In this document: piece by piece, positions 36,375 through 45,486 of the stretch
Numbering within the stretch: the stretch's first letter is position 1
Layout: each line of letters begins with the position of its first letter
Source of the DNA: Streptomyces pilosus
GTDB lineage: Bacteria; Actinomycetota; Actinomycetes; Streptomycetales; Streptomycetaceae
Direction: 5' to 3'
NCBI RefSeq assembly: GCF_014649835.1
Contig: NZ_BMTU01000012.1
Span: 62,001 to 126,000 of the forward strand
Length of the DNA: 64,000 bases
Made by a program: the position numbers and the translations under genes
Notes under the pieces: model-generated
Seen by the model: only the letters and a program-made list of their open reading frames with translations
The model's database searches: none
What the model was told of the DNA's origin: nothing

Positions 36375-37361
36375 GTGATCGAGCTCGAGGGGGTTCCCGA
36401 GCTGGTCGACCCGGTCATGGTGGCCGCGTTCGAGGGCTGGAACGATGCCGGTGACGCCGCGTCCACCGCGGTCGCGCACCTGGACAGGGAGTGGAAGGGC
36501 GAGGTGTTCGCGGCGCTGGACGCCGAGGACTACTACGACTTCCAGGTGAACCGGCCCACGGTGTTCATGGACGGCGGGGTCCGCAAGATCACCTGGCCCA
36601 CGACACGGCTGTCGGTGGTCCGGGTCGGCGGCGACAAGCCGCGCGACCTGGTGCTGGTGCGCGGCATCGAACCCTCCATGCGGTGGCGGTCGTTCTGCAA
36701 CGAGATCCTCGGTTTCGCGCACGAGCTGGGCGTGGAGCTCGTGGTCGTCCTGGGCGCGCTGCTCGGTGACACCCCGCACACCCGTCCGGTGCCGATCAGC
36801 GGAACCACGTCCGATCCGGACCTGGCCCGCCGCATGGACCTGGAGGAGACCAAGTACGAGGGCCCCACGGGCATCGTCGGCATCCTCCAGGAGGCGTGCA
36901 CCCACGCCGGTGTGCCCGCGGTGTCGCTGTGGGCGGCGGTGCCGCACTACGTGTCGCAGCCGCCCAACCCGAAGGCCACGCTGGCCCTCCTCAACCGCCT
37001 GGAGGACCTGATCGACGTGCGGATCCCGCTCGGTGAGCTGCCCGAGGACGCGCGTGCCTGGCAGGTGGGCGTGGACCAACTGGCCGCCGAGGACAGCGAG
37101 GTGGCCGAGTACGTGCAGACGTTGGAGGAGGCCCGGGACACCGCCGAGCTGCCGGAGGCGTCCGGCGAGGCGATCGCCCGCGAGTTCGAGCGCTACCTGC
37201 GGCGGCGTGACGGGGCGTCGGGGCCGCCCGGCGGGCACGCGACGGCGGACGGCTCGGACGGTCCGTCCTTCCGGCGGGACGCTCCCGGCGGCCGGGCCCG
37301 GCCGGCGAAGCCGCCGAAGCCGGAGGCGGACTCGGACGGCGACGAGTCGTCGGAGGACTGA
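36375..37361 (+). CDS. PAC2-family protein, ParJ-like
   Basis: 328 residues from a GTG at 36375 with GGAAGGAGG. PAC2 domain across the first 280 residues: P-V-M-V-A-A-F-E-G-W-N-D-A-G-D-A at the start, V-L-G-A-L-L-G-D-T-P-H-T-R-P-V, and S-L-W-A-A-V-P-H-Y-V. The last 60 residues are charged, Gly/Pro-rich and probably disordered. In eukaryotes PAC2 domains assist proteasome assembly. In S. coelicolor the homologue in this position is, as I recall, ParJ, which binds ParA and affects chromosome segregation in sporulation. Both roles are transferred, not shown here. Confidence 0.88.
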   Translation: MIELEGVPELVDPVMVAAFEGWNDAGDAASTAVAHLDREWKGEVFAALDAEDYYDFQVNRPTVFMDGGVRKITWPTTRLSVVRVGGDKPRDLVLVRGIEPSMRWRSFCNEILGFAHELGVELVVVLGALLGDTPHTRPVPISGTTSDPDLARRMDLEETKYEGPTGIVGILQEACTHAGVPAVSLWAAVPHYVSQPPNPKATLALLNRLEDLIDVRIPLGELPEDARAWQVGVDQLAAEDSEVAEYVQTLEEARDTAELPEASGEAIAREFERYLRRRDGASGPPGGHATADGSDGPSFRRDAPGGRARPAKPPKPEADSDGDESSED

Positions 37362-37379
37362 GCGGCTGAGGACTGCGGG

Positions 37380-37455
37380 GCGCAGCACGCGGAGCATGCG
37401 AAGGGCGCCCCTCCCGTTCGGGAGGGGCGCCCTTCGCATGCTCCGCGTGCTGCGC
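37380..37455. terminator. Very long perfect hairpin between convergent PAC2 and mshC genes
   Basis: Arms 37380-37415 and 37420-37455 are exact inverted repeats of 36 bp with a 4-base loop (GTTC). It starts 18 bases after the PAC2 stop and ends 15 bases before the mshC stop. Strong bidirectional terminator without T runs. Confidence 0.9.
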
Positions 37456-37470
37456 GGGCTCGGCGCCGTC

Positions 37471-38700
37471 CTACAGCGCCACGCCGAGCAGCGCGTCCAC
37501 CGCGCGGGAGACGACGCCGGGCGCGCCGGCGTCCGTGCCGCCGCTCTCCTCCTGGAGCACCGTCCAGCGGTCGACGGCGGCCAGCGCCGCCGGGGCGTCC
37601 AGGTCGTTGGCCAGGGCTTCGCGGATCTCGTCGACCAGGGCGTCGGCGGGCGGGCCGTCGGGGCGGGAGACCGCGGCCCGCCAGTGCTCCAGACGGGTCA
37701 CGGCGTCCTGGAGGACCTGGTCGGTCCACTCCCAGTCCGCGCGGTAGTGGTGGGCGAGCAGCGCCAGCCGGATCGCCGCCGGGTCCACACCGTCGCGCCG
37801 CAGGCGGGACACGAAGACGAGGTTGCCCTTGGACTTCGACATCTTCTCCCCGTGCAGGGCCACCATGCCGGCGTGGACGTACGCCTTGGCCATGGGGAAC
37901 TCGCCGGTGAGCACCTGGGCGTGGGAGGCGCCCATCTCGTGGTGCGGGAAGACCAGGTCGGAGCCGCCGCCCTGGATGTCGAAGCCCATGCCGAGGTGGT
38001 CGAGGGCGATGGCCACGCACTCGATGTGCCAGCCGGGGCGGCCCCGGCCGAGCGAGCCGCCGTCCCAGCTCGGCTCGCCCTCACGCGCGGCCGTCCAGAG
38101 CATCGGGTCGACGGGGTTCTTCTTGCCCGGGCGGTCCGGGTCGCCGCCGCGTTCGGCGGACAGCAGCCGCATGGCGGCGGCGTCGAGGTGCGAGACCTGG
38201 CCGAAGTTCCGGTCGGACTCGACGGAGAAGTAGATGTCGCCGTCGATCTCGTAGGTCGCGCCGAGCTCGCGCAGCCGTTCGACGATCGGGACGATGCCGG
38301 GTATGGCCTCCACGGCGCCCGTGTAGTGCCGCGGGGGCAGCATGCGCAGGGCCGTCATGTCCTCGCGGAACAGCGCGGTCTCGCGCTCGGCGAGCGCGGT
38401 CCAGTCGATGCCGTCCCGTTCGGCCCGCTCCAGCAGCGGATCGTCGACGTCGGTGACGTTCTGGACGTAGTGCACCTGCCGCTTGGTGTCGAGCCACACG
38501 CGTTGCACGAGATCGAACGCGTTGTAGGTCGCCGCGTGTCCGATGTGGGTGGCGTCGTAGGGGGTGATGCCGCAGACGTAGATGCGGGCGACGGGACCGG
38601 GGTCCAGGGCGGTCAGACCACCGGTCGCGGTGTCGTGGATCCTCAGGTCGCGGCCCTGACCAGGCAGGGCGGGGACCTCGGAAGCGGGCCAGGCATGCAT
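37471..38700 (-). CDS. mshC: L-cysteine:glucosaminyl-inositol ligase MshC (mycothiol synthesis)
   Basis: Makes the amide between cysteine and glucosaminyl-inositol, the penultimate step of mycothiol synthesis; derived from cysteinyl-tRNA synthetase. 409 residues, shorter than CysRS because the anticodon domain is missing. Zinc Cys43 in [12 protein letters not shown] motif T-H-I-G-H, W-H-I-E-C with the second zinc cysteine, and K286-M-S-K-S. ATG at 38700 has almost no ribosome site, so translation may be leaderless. Confidence 0.96.
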   Translation of the reverse strand: MHAWPASEVPALPGQGRDLRIHDTATGGLTALDPGPVARIYVCGITPYDATHIGHAATYNAFDLVQRVWLDTKRQVHYVQNVTDVDDPLLERAERDGIDWTALAERETALFREDMTALRMLPPRHYTGAVEAIPGIVPIVERLRELGATYEIDGDIYFSVESDRNFGQVSHLDAAAMRLLSAERGGDPDRPGKKNPVDPMLWTAAREGEPSWDGGSLGRGRPGWHIECVAIALDHLGMGFDIQGGGSDLVFPHHEMGASHAQVLTGEFPMAKAYVHAGMVALHGEKMSKSKGNLVFVSRLRRDGVDPAAIRLALLAHHYRADWEWTDQVLQDAVTRLEHWRAAVSRPDGPPADALVDEIREALANDLDAPAALAAVDRWTVLQEESGGTDAGAPGVVSRAVDALLGVAL

Positions 38701-38841
38701 GCCATGAGCGTAACCGGACCGGAGTTCCGGATACGAACCGGAGCGGCCCGGATGACCGGGAAGGCGCTCTTGCGCGCTCCCGCCCGGTGTGCGTCCCGCC
38801 GGTCCCCGCGGTCGTTCCGCCGTGCTCAGACCGGTCCGCGC

Positions 38842-39675
38842 TCAGACCGGTGGCCAGGGAATGGCCGGCCACGCGCTTCCGGGCTGCGGGTGGACGCCCG
38901 TGGCGAGCAGGGACTCGACGCGGGCCCGGGTCGCCCGGATCTCCGCGGGAGTGATCAGGGGGGCCAGGGCCGCGGTGAGCGGGCCCGTGGCCGTCAGCGC
39001 CTCCCTGAGGGCCTGAAGGACGTCCACGGCCTCGTCGGTCAGGGGCTCCCCCGCCCAGCCCCACAGCAGCGTGCGCAGCTTGTCCTCGGCGTTGAAGGTG
39101 ACCCCGTGGTCGATGCCGTACAGCCGCCCCCCGGCGGTGGGCAGCAGGTGTCCGCCCTTGCGGTCGGCGTTGTTGATCACCGCGTCGAGGACGGCCAGCC
39201 GGCGCAGCCGCTCGTCGTCGGCGTGCACCAGCAGCGCGGTGCGGCCCTCCTCCGCCTCCGCGAGCCCGATCGCCTTCCAGCCGGGCCCGGGCTCCTCTCC
39301 GTCCACCAGGGCGAGGAGTTCCGCGCCCGGGGCCGTCTCGATCCACAGCTGGCACATGCCCTCGCCGTAGGGTCCGTCCCGCAGCACGGTGGGCGGCACG
39401 AGCCCCCAGCCGGTCGCCTCCGAGACCGCGTACGCGGCGACCTCGCGTCCGGCGAGCGTCCCGTCGGGGAAGTCCCACAGGGGCCGCTCCCCCGCGACCG
39501 GCTTGTAGACGCAGGCCGCCTCGCGTCCCTCGTGGGTGACGGTGCAGTACAGCGCCGCGTTGGACGCTTCACGGATGCGCCCGCGCACCGTCAGCTCGCC
39601 CCGGGCGAGCAGCACGGCGGCGGCCGGGTCGGGGATCGTCACGCTCCGCGACGGTATCCGTTCTGGCGCGGACAT
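38842..39675 (-). CDS. SCO1664-family protein, HipA/PI3K-like fold, unknown function
   Basis: 277 residues from an ATG at 39675 with GGAGGG. The sequence matches the actinobacterial 'SCO1664 family': A-C-V-Y-K-P-V-A-G-E-R-P-L-W-D-F-P with a kinase-like lysine, L-D-A-V-I-N-N-A-D-R-K-G-G-H, and Y-G-I-D-H-G-V-T-F-N. The last two resemble the catalytic N-x-D and D-x-G loops of HipA and phosphatidylinositol kinases, suggesting a kinase fold. Function not established. Its start overlaps the DUF3090 gene by 37 bases, so the two are coupled. Confidence 0.88.
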   Translation of the reverse strand: MSAPERIPSRSVTIPDPAAAVLLARGELTVRGRIREASNAALYCTVTHEGREAACVYKPVAGERPLWDFPDGTLAGREVAAYAVSEATGWGLVPPTVLRDGPYGEGMCQLWIETAPGAELLALVDGEEPGPGWKAIGLAEAEEGRTALLVHADDERLRRLAVLDAVINNADRKGGHLLPTAGGRLYGIDHGVTFNAEDKLRTLLWGWAGEPLTDEAVDVLQALREALTATGPLTAALAPLITPAEIRATRARVESLLATGVHPQPGSAWPAIPWPPV

Positions 39676-40229
39676 ACGTGTCCCTCCGGGTCGAGCGGGA
39701 GACTGCACAGCGGACACGGCGGCCGCCCCGCGTTGACGACGTCCAGGGCCCGCTTGGCGAAGGCGCGGGCCTGCGTGCCGGTGAGGCGGACGCGCAGCAT
39801 CGGAGGACCGTTCTCCTCGTCCTGGAGCAGCCGCTCCTCGGCCTCGGCGAGGTCCTCCTCGGATTCGGCGTCCAGCTCGACCAGCGCCTGCGCCTCGACG
39901 ACCATGCGCTGGTCCTCGCCGTCCCAGGCCAGCGCCATCGTGCCGACCCGGAACTCCTCCTCCACGGGGGTGTCCAGCGGGGCGGTGTCGGCGACCTCGG
40001 CCGGCACCATCGCGGGCACCGCGGCGCTGCCGCCGCTGCGGCGCACGACCTCGTCGAGCAGTTCGTCCATGCGCTCGGCGAGCGCGGCGACCTGGGTCTT
40101 CTCCAGGGCCACGCTGGTCACCCGGGAGCCGGCGGAAGCCTGGAGGAAGAACGTACGGCGCCCTGGCAGTCCGACCGTACCGGCCACGAAACGTTCCGGC
40201 TGGTCGTAGAGGAACACCTGACGGGACAC
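39639..40229 (-). CDS. DUF3090-family protein with C-terminal zinc knuckle
   Basis: 196 residues from a GTG at 40229 with GGAG upstream. N-terminus S-R-Q-V-F-L-Y-D-Q-P-E-R-F-V-A-G-T is typical of DUF3090. The middle has an acidic segment rich in E-E-D-L-A-E-A-E. The C-terminus C-P-L-C-x-x-P-x-D-P-x-G-H-x-C-P-R looks like a zinc knuckle. Found throughout actinobacteria beside the SCO1664-family gene and mshC. Function unknown. The overlap with the next gene and the 100-base gap from the phosphatase gene suggest one operon of three. Confidence 0.88.
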   Translation of the reverse strand: MSRQVFLYDQPERFVAGTVGLPGRRTFFLQASAGSRVTSVALEKTQVAALAERMDELLDEVVRRSGGSAAVPAMVPAEVADTAPLDTPVEEEFRVGTMALAWDGEDQRMVVEAQALVELDAESEEDLAEAEERLLQDEENGPPMLRVRLTGTQARAFAKRALDVVNAGRPPCPLCSLPLDPEGHVCPRQNGYRRGA

Positions 40230-40329
40230 GTCCTGTCTCCATTGAGAGTCGTGGGAACGGGCGGGCTGTGCACGGGCGGTCCGGACGGACCGCACTGCTG
40301 CGATCGCTTCACCCTACTGCGGCCGACGA

Positions 40330-41016
40330 TCACGGTGCGCCCGCGTCGCCCCCGACCGTGGCGTCGTCGGCGGGCGCCTCCTCGCGCGGCGCGAGGGACG
40401 CGAAGTCACCGGTGTCCCCGAGCCGGACGAGGAACGGACGCAGCCGGGTGTAGCGGATCGCGGTGATGGAACACGGTTCGACGGCAATGCGCTGGAAGAG
40501 GTCGAGATGAAGTCCGAGTGCCTCCGCGACGAGCGACTTGATGACGTCGCCGTGCGAGCACATGAGGTAGACGGCGTCGGGGCCGTGATCACGCTCCACG
40601 CGTGCGTTCCACTCGCGCACCGCTTCGGCGGCGCGCGTCTGCATCGCCCGCATGGACTCCCCGCCGGGGAACGCCGCCGCGGAGGGGTGCGCCTGGACGA
40701 CGTCCATGAGGGGCTCGTCCTTGAGGTCGGCGAGCTTGCGGCCCGTCCAGTCGCCGTAGTCGCACTCGTTGACACGCTCGTCGGTGTGCGCGGTGAGACC
40801 GGGACGGGCGTCGAGCAGCGGCCGGACCGTCTCCTGGCAGCGCCGGAGCGGGCTGGTGACGATCTCGGCCAGCGGCAGCTCGGCGAGCCGTCCGGGCAGT
40901 GCGGCGGCCTGGGCGGCCCCGCGGTCGTCGAGGGCCACGCCGGGCGTCCGCCCGGCGAGCAGTCCCTCGGTGTTGGCGGTGGAACGTCCGTGCCGGACCA
41001 GAAGCAACGTGGGCAT
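40330..41016 (-). CDS. Histidine phosphatase-family protein (MSMEG_4193-like)
   Basis: 228 residues. Phosphoglycerate-mutase fold: L-L-V-R-H-G-R-S-T-A-N with the phosphorylated His and Arg, T-S-P-L-R-R-C-Q-E-T, the acid/base region N-E-C-D-Y-G-D-W, and M-C-S-H-G-D-V-I-K with the second His. The family belongs to the mshC-DUF3090-SCO1664 neighbourhood in actinobacteria. Substrate unknown. ATG at 41016 with a weak ribosome site. First gene of the small operon and divergent from corA, so the shared 84-base gap holds both promoters. Confidence 0.9.
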   Translation of the reverse strand: MPTLLLVRHGRSTANTEGLLAGRTPGVALDDRGAAQAAALPGRLAELPLAEIVTSPLRRCQETVRPLLDARPGLTAHTDERVNECDYGDWTGRKLADLKDEPLMDVVQAHPSAAAFPGGESMRAMQTRAAEAVREWNARVERDHGPDAVYLMCSHGDVIKSLVAEALGLHLDLFQRIAVEPCSITAIRYTRLRPFLVRLGDTGDFASLAPREEAPADDATVGGDAGAP

Positions 41017-41100
41017 GCGGCCAGGGTAGGCGTACGGGTGTGCGCGGTGTCCGTGAGGCGGGATGCGCCGTGTCCGTGAGGAGAGAGGAGAACGCGCTTC

Positions 41101-42096
41101 GTGATCGTCGACTGTGCCATCTACCGGGAGGGACGCCGGTCGGCGGGGCCCCACGACTTCTCCGACGCGCTGGACGAGGCGCGGTCGGCGGGGGGTTTCG
41201 TCTGGATCGGGCTGCACGAGCCGTCGGCGGAGGAGTTCGACCTGGTGGCCCAGGAGTTCGGGCTGCACCCGCTGGCGGTGGAGGACGCCCTCAAGGCCCA
41301 TCAGCGGCCCAAGCTGGAGGTCTACGACGACTCCCTCTTCGTGGTCCTCAAGCCCGTCACGTACGAGCCGCGGACCGACACCGTCTCCTCCGGCGAGATC
41401 ATGATCTTCCTCGGGGACTCGTTCGCGGTGACCGTGCGGCACGGGGAGGGCGCCCCGCTGGACGCCGTGCGCGACCGGCTCGAACGGGAGGCCGAGCTGC
41501 TGGGCGAGGGGGCGACGTCCGTGCTCTACGCGGTCGCCGACGCCGTGGTCGACCACTACCTCGACGTGGCGACCGAGCTGCAGACCGACCTGGAGGAGCT
41601 GGAGACCGAGGTCTTCACCCCCGATGCCGGCGACTCGCGGGGCACGGCGTCCCGGATCTACAACTTCAAGCGGCAGATCCTGGAGTTCCGCCGGGCCACC
41701 GGGCCACTGACACCGCCGATGGCCCGGCTCGCGGGAGTCGGCACGTACGGGGGGAAGGTGCCGTTCGTGGAGGACGGGGCGCGGCCCTTCTTCCGTGACG
41801 TGCACGATCACCTCACCCGGGTCAACGAGTCCGTGGAAGGTCTGGACCGGCTGGTCTCGGACGTGCTCTCGGCGCATCTCGCGCAGGTGGGCGTGCAGCA
41901 GAACGACGACATGCGGAAGATCTCCGCGTGGGCGGCCATGGCCGTGGTCCCGACGATGATCGCCGGGATCTACGGGATGAACTTCGAGCACATGCCGGAG
42001 CTGCGGTGGGAGTGGTCGTACCCGGTGGTCATCACGGGGATGGGGATGCTGGAGGTGCTGCTGTACCGGATGTTCAAGCGGCGGGGCTGGATGTAG
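41101..42096 (+). CDS. corA: CorA-family magnesium/cobalt channel
   Basis: 331 residues from a GTG with GAGAGGAG. Long N-terminal cytoplasmic funnel domain, then two C-terminal membrane helices with the G-M-N selectivity motif in G-I-Y-G-M-N-F and the P-E-L loop after it; the protein ends in a basic tail K-R-R-G-W-M. Pentameric channel for Mg2+ (or Co2+/Ni2+). Several CorA paralogs are usual in Streptomyces, so the exact ion is open. Confidence 0.92.
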   Translation: MIVDCAIYREGRRSAGPHDFSDALDEARSAGGFVWIGLHEPSAEEFDLVAQEFGLHPLAVEDALKAHQRPKLEVYDDSLFVVLKPVTYEPRTDTVSSGEIMIFLGDSFAVTVRHGEGAPLDAVRDRLEREAELLGEGATSVLYAVADAVVDHYLDVATELQTDLEELETEVFTPDAGDSRGTASRIYNFKRQILEFRRATGPLTPPMARLAGVGTYGGKVPFVEDGARPFFRDVHDHLTRVNESVEGLDRLVSDVLSAHLAQVGVQQNDDMRKISAWAAMAVVPTMIAGIYGMNFEHMPELRWEWSYPVVITGMGMLEVLLYRMFKRRGWM

Positions 42097-42140
42097 GACG
42101 TGCGGGGCGGGGCCGGACGCGGGGCGGGGCGGGGGATGGA

Positions 42141-42929
42141 TCAGGCCGCTTCCGGTTCGGGGGCCGCCGGGCCGGACAGCGCGTTCCGGCGCTCGGGCAT
42201 GCGGAGGGAGACCATGCGGCGCCAGCCCCCCAGGCGTTCGTAGGCGTAGACCGCGTGGATGCCCGCCGCCAGGAGCGCCGCCTTGGGTCTCGGCCAGTTC
42301 AGGATGCGGCCCATGTGGGCCATCACGGCGAGGCTGACGTCCCGGTAGACGCGGATCTCCGCCAGCGCGCACGCGCGCAGGGTGCGCTGGATGGCCCGTC
42401 CGTGGCCGGCGTACGCGAAGCGCAGCAGTTCCTCGTGGCAGTAGGCGAGGTGGTCGTCCTCGTCGTTGGAGATCATCTTCACCGCGCGGCCGAGGTCCGG
42501 GTGGTCGGCGAAGTGCTTGCGGAGCAGTGCCATCTGCTCCGAGGCGCGCTGTTCGGTGACCCTGCTGTGCGCGAGGTAGGTCACGATGTCCTGCACGGTG
42601 AGCGGCTCGTCGCGCCTGAGCTTGTCGTGGGCCAGGCCGATGCCGTTCCGCTCCAGGAGCATCGTGTAGTCGGTGTCCGGGGGCACGGGGACGGGGTCGA
42701 GGCCGCGCTTCTTGAGCAGCGCGTCGAAGATGCGGCCGTGCTTGTCCTCGTCGGCGCCGTGCCTGGTGATCTTGGGAGCGAGGTCGCGCTGGGTCTCGGG
42801 GACCAGCGCCGCGATGCGGGCGTTCTCCCAGCCGCCCTGCGACTCGCCGCTGGCGGCGATCGAGCAGAACAGTGCGAACGACTCGTCGTGGTCGAGGATC
42901 TCCTGGAACAGGCTCCGTGCCGACAGCAT
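42141..42929 (-). CDS. Ferritin-like di-iron domain protein
   Basis: 262 residues from an ATG at 42929 with GGAGAGG. Four-helix bundle pattern with E-D-K-H-G-R-I near residue 70, E-Q-R-A-S-E-Q and N-D-E-D-D-H-L-A-Y-C-H-E-E near residue 150: Glu and E-x-x-H ligands of a di-iron site. The C-terminal part is predicted helical and basic. Resembles actinobacterial ferritin-like proteins of unknown substrate; oxidase or oxygenase activity is possible. Convergent with corA across 44 bases. Confidence 0.8.
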   Translation of the reverse strand: MLSARSLFQEILDHDESFALFCSIAASGESQGGWENARIAALVPETQRDLAPKITRHGADEDKHGRIFDALLKKRGLDPVPVPPDTDYTMLLERNGIGLAHDKLRRDEPLTVQDIVTYLAHSRVTEQRASEQMALLRKHFADHPDLGRAVKMISNDEDDHLAYCHEELLRFAYAGHGRAIQRTLRACALAEIRVYRDVSLAVMAHMGRILNWPRPKAALLAAGIHAVYAYERLGGWRRMVSLRMPERRNALSGPAAPEPEAA

Positions 42930-43099
42930 GGTGGACCACCTCTCCGCGGGCTCTCGCGGTGCTGCACTGCCGCAGTTCCGCAAAGAAGGAGTCAAGTGCG
43001 AGGAGGCGGGTGCGGCAACCGGCGGGCCGGACAACTGCGCCGAAAGGAGTACGCGTGAGGGCGTGACCGCGGGTGTGCGGGGGTGTTGCCGGGGGTGAC

Positions 43100-43137
43100 G
43101 GCCATGGCGGGGTGGCCCCCGGGCCCCCGCCACGGCC
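43100..43137 (-). terminator. Hairpin after the F420-type oxidoreductase gene
   Basis: Arms 43100-43112 and 43125-43137 pair over 13 bp with one G-U pair on the minus-strand RNA. It follows the stop at 43147 by nine bases. Confidence 0.6.
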
Positions 43138-43146
43138 GCGGACGTG

Positions 43147-44202
43147 TCAGGCCAGGCCCGCGCGCTCCAGGGCCTCGGTGCCGGCGCGCAGGGAGGCGAG
43201 GCGCTCGTCGAGCGTGAAGCCGGCCGGCGCCAGGGTGAGGGTGGTGACCCCCGCGGCGGCGTAGGCCTTCATGCGGTCGGCGATGCGGTCGACCGAGCCG
43301 AGCAGGGTCGTCCGGTCGATCAGGTCGTGCGGGACCGCGGCGGCGGCGCCCTGCTTGTCGCCGGACAGGTACTTGTCCTGGATCTCGGCGGCCTCCCGCT
43401 CGTAGCCCATGCGCTGGGCGAGCTGGTTGTAGAAGTTCTGCTTGCGGCTGCCCATGCCGCCGACGTACAGCGCGGTGTACGGACGGAAGGTGTCGGCGAG
43501 GGTGGTGGCGTCCTTGTCGTCGCCGACGGCGAGGGGGACGGTGGGGCAGATGTCGAAGCCGTCGAGGGTCTTGCCCGCCTTCTCGCGGCCGGCGCGCAGG
43601 TGCCTGACGGCGGTGTCCTCGAGGTGGTCGGCCGAGGGGAAGATCAGCAGGGCGCCGTCGGCGATCTCGCCGGTCTGCTCGAGGTTCTTCGGGCCGATCG
43701 CGGCGATGTAGAGGGGGATGTGCTCGCGCTCGGGGTGCACGGTGAGCTTGATGGGCTTGCCGGGGCCGCCCGGGAGGGGCAGGGTCCAGTGCTCGCCCTC
43801 GTACGACAGGCGCTCGCGGGTCATGGCCTTGCGGACGATCTCGACGTACTCGCGGGTGCGGGCGAGGGGCTTGTCGAACTTGACGCCGTACCAGCCCTCG
43901 GAGACCTGGGGGCCCGAGACGCCGAGGCCCAGGCGGAAACGGCCGCCGGAGAGGGAGTCGAGGGTGGCCGCGGTCATCGCCGTCATGGCGGGCTGGCGGG
44001 CGGGGATCTGGAAGATGGCGGAGCCGACGTCGATGCGCTCGGTCTGGGCGGCCACCCAGGTGAGGACGGTGGCGGCGTCGGAGCCGTAGGCCTCCGCGGC
44101 CCAGCAGACCGCGTAGCCGAGGCGGTCGGCCTCCTGGGCCACGGCGAGGTTGTCCGCGTCCATTCCGGCGCCCCAGTAGCCGAGGTTGATCCCTAGCTGC
44201 AT
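43147..44202 (-). CDS. LLM-class F420-dependent oxidoreductase
   Basis: 351 residues, luciferase-like TIM barrel. N-terminus M-Q-L-G-I-N-L-G-Y-W-G, then A-E-A-Y-G-S-D-A, D-V-G-S-A-I-F-Q-I-P-A-R, F-R-L-G-L-G-V-S-G-P-Q-V and P-L-Y-I-A-A-I-G-P-K: the pattern of F420-dependent members such as Mer or the Rv-type oxidoreductases. The substrate is not predictable. ATG at 44202 with GGGGAG. TAGGGT at 44250-44255 on this strand may be its -10. Divergent from the aldo-keto reductase. Confidence 0.9.
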   Translation of the reverse strand: MQLGINLGYWGAGMDADNLAVAQEADRLGYAVCWAAEAYGSDAATVLTWVAAQTERIDVGSAIFQIPARQPAMTAMTAATLDSLSGGRFRLGLGVSGPQVSEGWYGVKFDKPLARTREYVEIVRKAMTRERLSYEGEHWTLPLPGGPGKPIKLTVHPEREHIPLYIAAIGPKNLEQTGEIADGALLIFPSADHLEDTAVRHLRAGREKAGKTLDGFDICPTVPLAVGDDKDATTLADTFRPYTALYVGGMGSRKQNFYNQLAQRMGYEREAAEIQDKYLSGDKQGAAAAVPHDLIDRTTLLGSVDRIADRMKAYAAAGVTTLTLAPAGFTLDERLASLRAGTEALERAGLA

Positions 44203-44499
44203 GACCGACTCCCCTTGCCGTACCGATGAGTAACGTCGCTTGTGCGCAGACCCTATACCTCCGGCGGTCGGGCAGTGTCTGCGGCGAGGGTGCCCGCGGC
44301 GCGGTGAGCGGGACGCCTGCGGCGCCGCTCTCCCTTCGGTGGGGGTGCGCGCGGCGCCCGCGGCGGGCGGGTGGCGCGGAGCCGGGGCGGGCGGCCGCAC
44401 ACGCCGTCCGCCCGCTCTCCGCGGCCGGTCGGGGCCGCGGGGAAAACGGTCGTCCACAGGGGCCCACGCCCGCGTCCGCGGCCAGTAATCTCGGCGTCC

Positions 44500-45486
44500 A
44501 TGGAGCAGAGGCATCTCGGCCGTACCGGCCTGCGTGTGTCCCGGATCGGGCTCGGGACGCTGACCTGGGGCCGGGACGTCGACGAGCACGACGCGGCGGA
44601 CCTGCTGAAGACGTTCTGGGACGCCGGCGGCACCCTCGTCGACACCGCCGACGTGTACGGCGACGGAGAGGCCGAGTACCTGCTCGGACGGCTGATGGAC
44701 GGGCTCGTACCGCGCCGCGATCTGGTCATCTCGACGAAGGCCGGCAGCGTGCCCGACCCGGAGCGCCGCGTCGACGGCTCCCGGGGGCACCTGCTCGCGG
44801 CACTCGACGCCTCGCTCGCCCGGCTGGGCACCGACTACGTCGACGTGTGGCACATCCACGCCTACGACCCGGCAACCCCGCTGGACGAGACGCTCCAGGC
44901 GCTCGACATCGCGGTCGGCAGCGGCCGGGTGCGGTACGCCGGTGTCTCCAACTTCTGCGGCTGGCAGCTCGCCAAGGCGGCGACCTGGCAGCTGGCCGCG
45001 CCGGGCACGCGGACACGGCTGGCGAGCACGCAGATGGAGTACTCGCTGCTGCAGCGCGGTGTCGAGCGGGAAGTCCTGCCCGCCGCCGTCGACCTCGGCA
45101 TCGGGCTCCTGCCGTCCTCACCGCTGGGGCGGGGCGTGCTCAGCGGCAAGTACCGGGGCGACGCCACCCCGGCGGACTCCCGGGGCGCCTCGGACCACCT
45201 CGCGCCGTTCGTCGAGCCGTACCTGGACGACACGGCGAGCCGCATCGTGGACGCCGTGACCACGGCGGCGGACGGGCTCGCCGTGACGGCGCTGCAGGTG
45301 GCGCTCGCCTGGGTCCGGGACCGGCCGGGGGTGGCCGCTCCCATCATCGGCGCGCGCAACGCGCAGCAGCTCACGGCGGCGTTGTCAGTGGAGGCCCTTA
45401 GTCTTCCTGACGAGATCTGCCGGGCGCTGGACGACGTGTCGGCGCCCGTGCACCGCTATCCCGATCACGACTGGAGCACGCTGTGA
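44500..45486 (+). CDS. Aldo-keto reductase
   Basis: 328 residues. NADPH-dependent TIM barrel with the tetrad: Asp and Tyr in D-T-A-D-V-Y-G-D-G-E, Lys in I-S-T-K-A-G, and His in V-W-H-I-H. C-terminal cofactor loop P-I-I-G-A-R-N. Start ATG at 44500 fits the family N-terminus (Q-R-H-L-G-R-T-G-L). No ribosome site is visible, and TAATCT at 44486-44491 is placed for a transcript that starts at or near the ATG, so the mRNA may be leaderless. Its stop overlaps the next start as GTGA. Confidence 0.93.
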   Translation: MEQRHLGRTGLRVSRIGLGTLTWGRDVDEHDAADLLKTFWDAGGTLVDTADVYGDGEAEYLLGRLMDGLVPRRDLVISTKAGSVPDPERRVDGSRGHLLAALDASLARLGTDYVDVWHIHAYDPATPLDETLQALDIAVGSGRVRYAGVSNFCGWQLAKAATWQLAAPGTRTRLASTQMEYSLLQRGVEREVLPAAVDLGIGLLPSSPLGRGVLSGKYRGDATPADSRGASDHLAPFVEPYLDDTASRIVDAVTTAADGLAVTALQVALAWVRDRPGVAAPIIGARNAQQLTAALSVEALSLPDEICRALDDVSAPVHRYPDHDWSTL

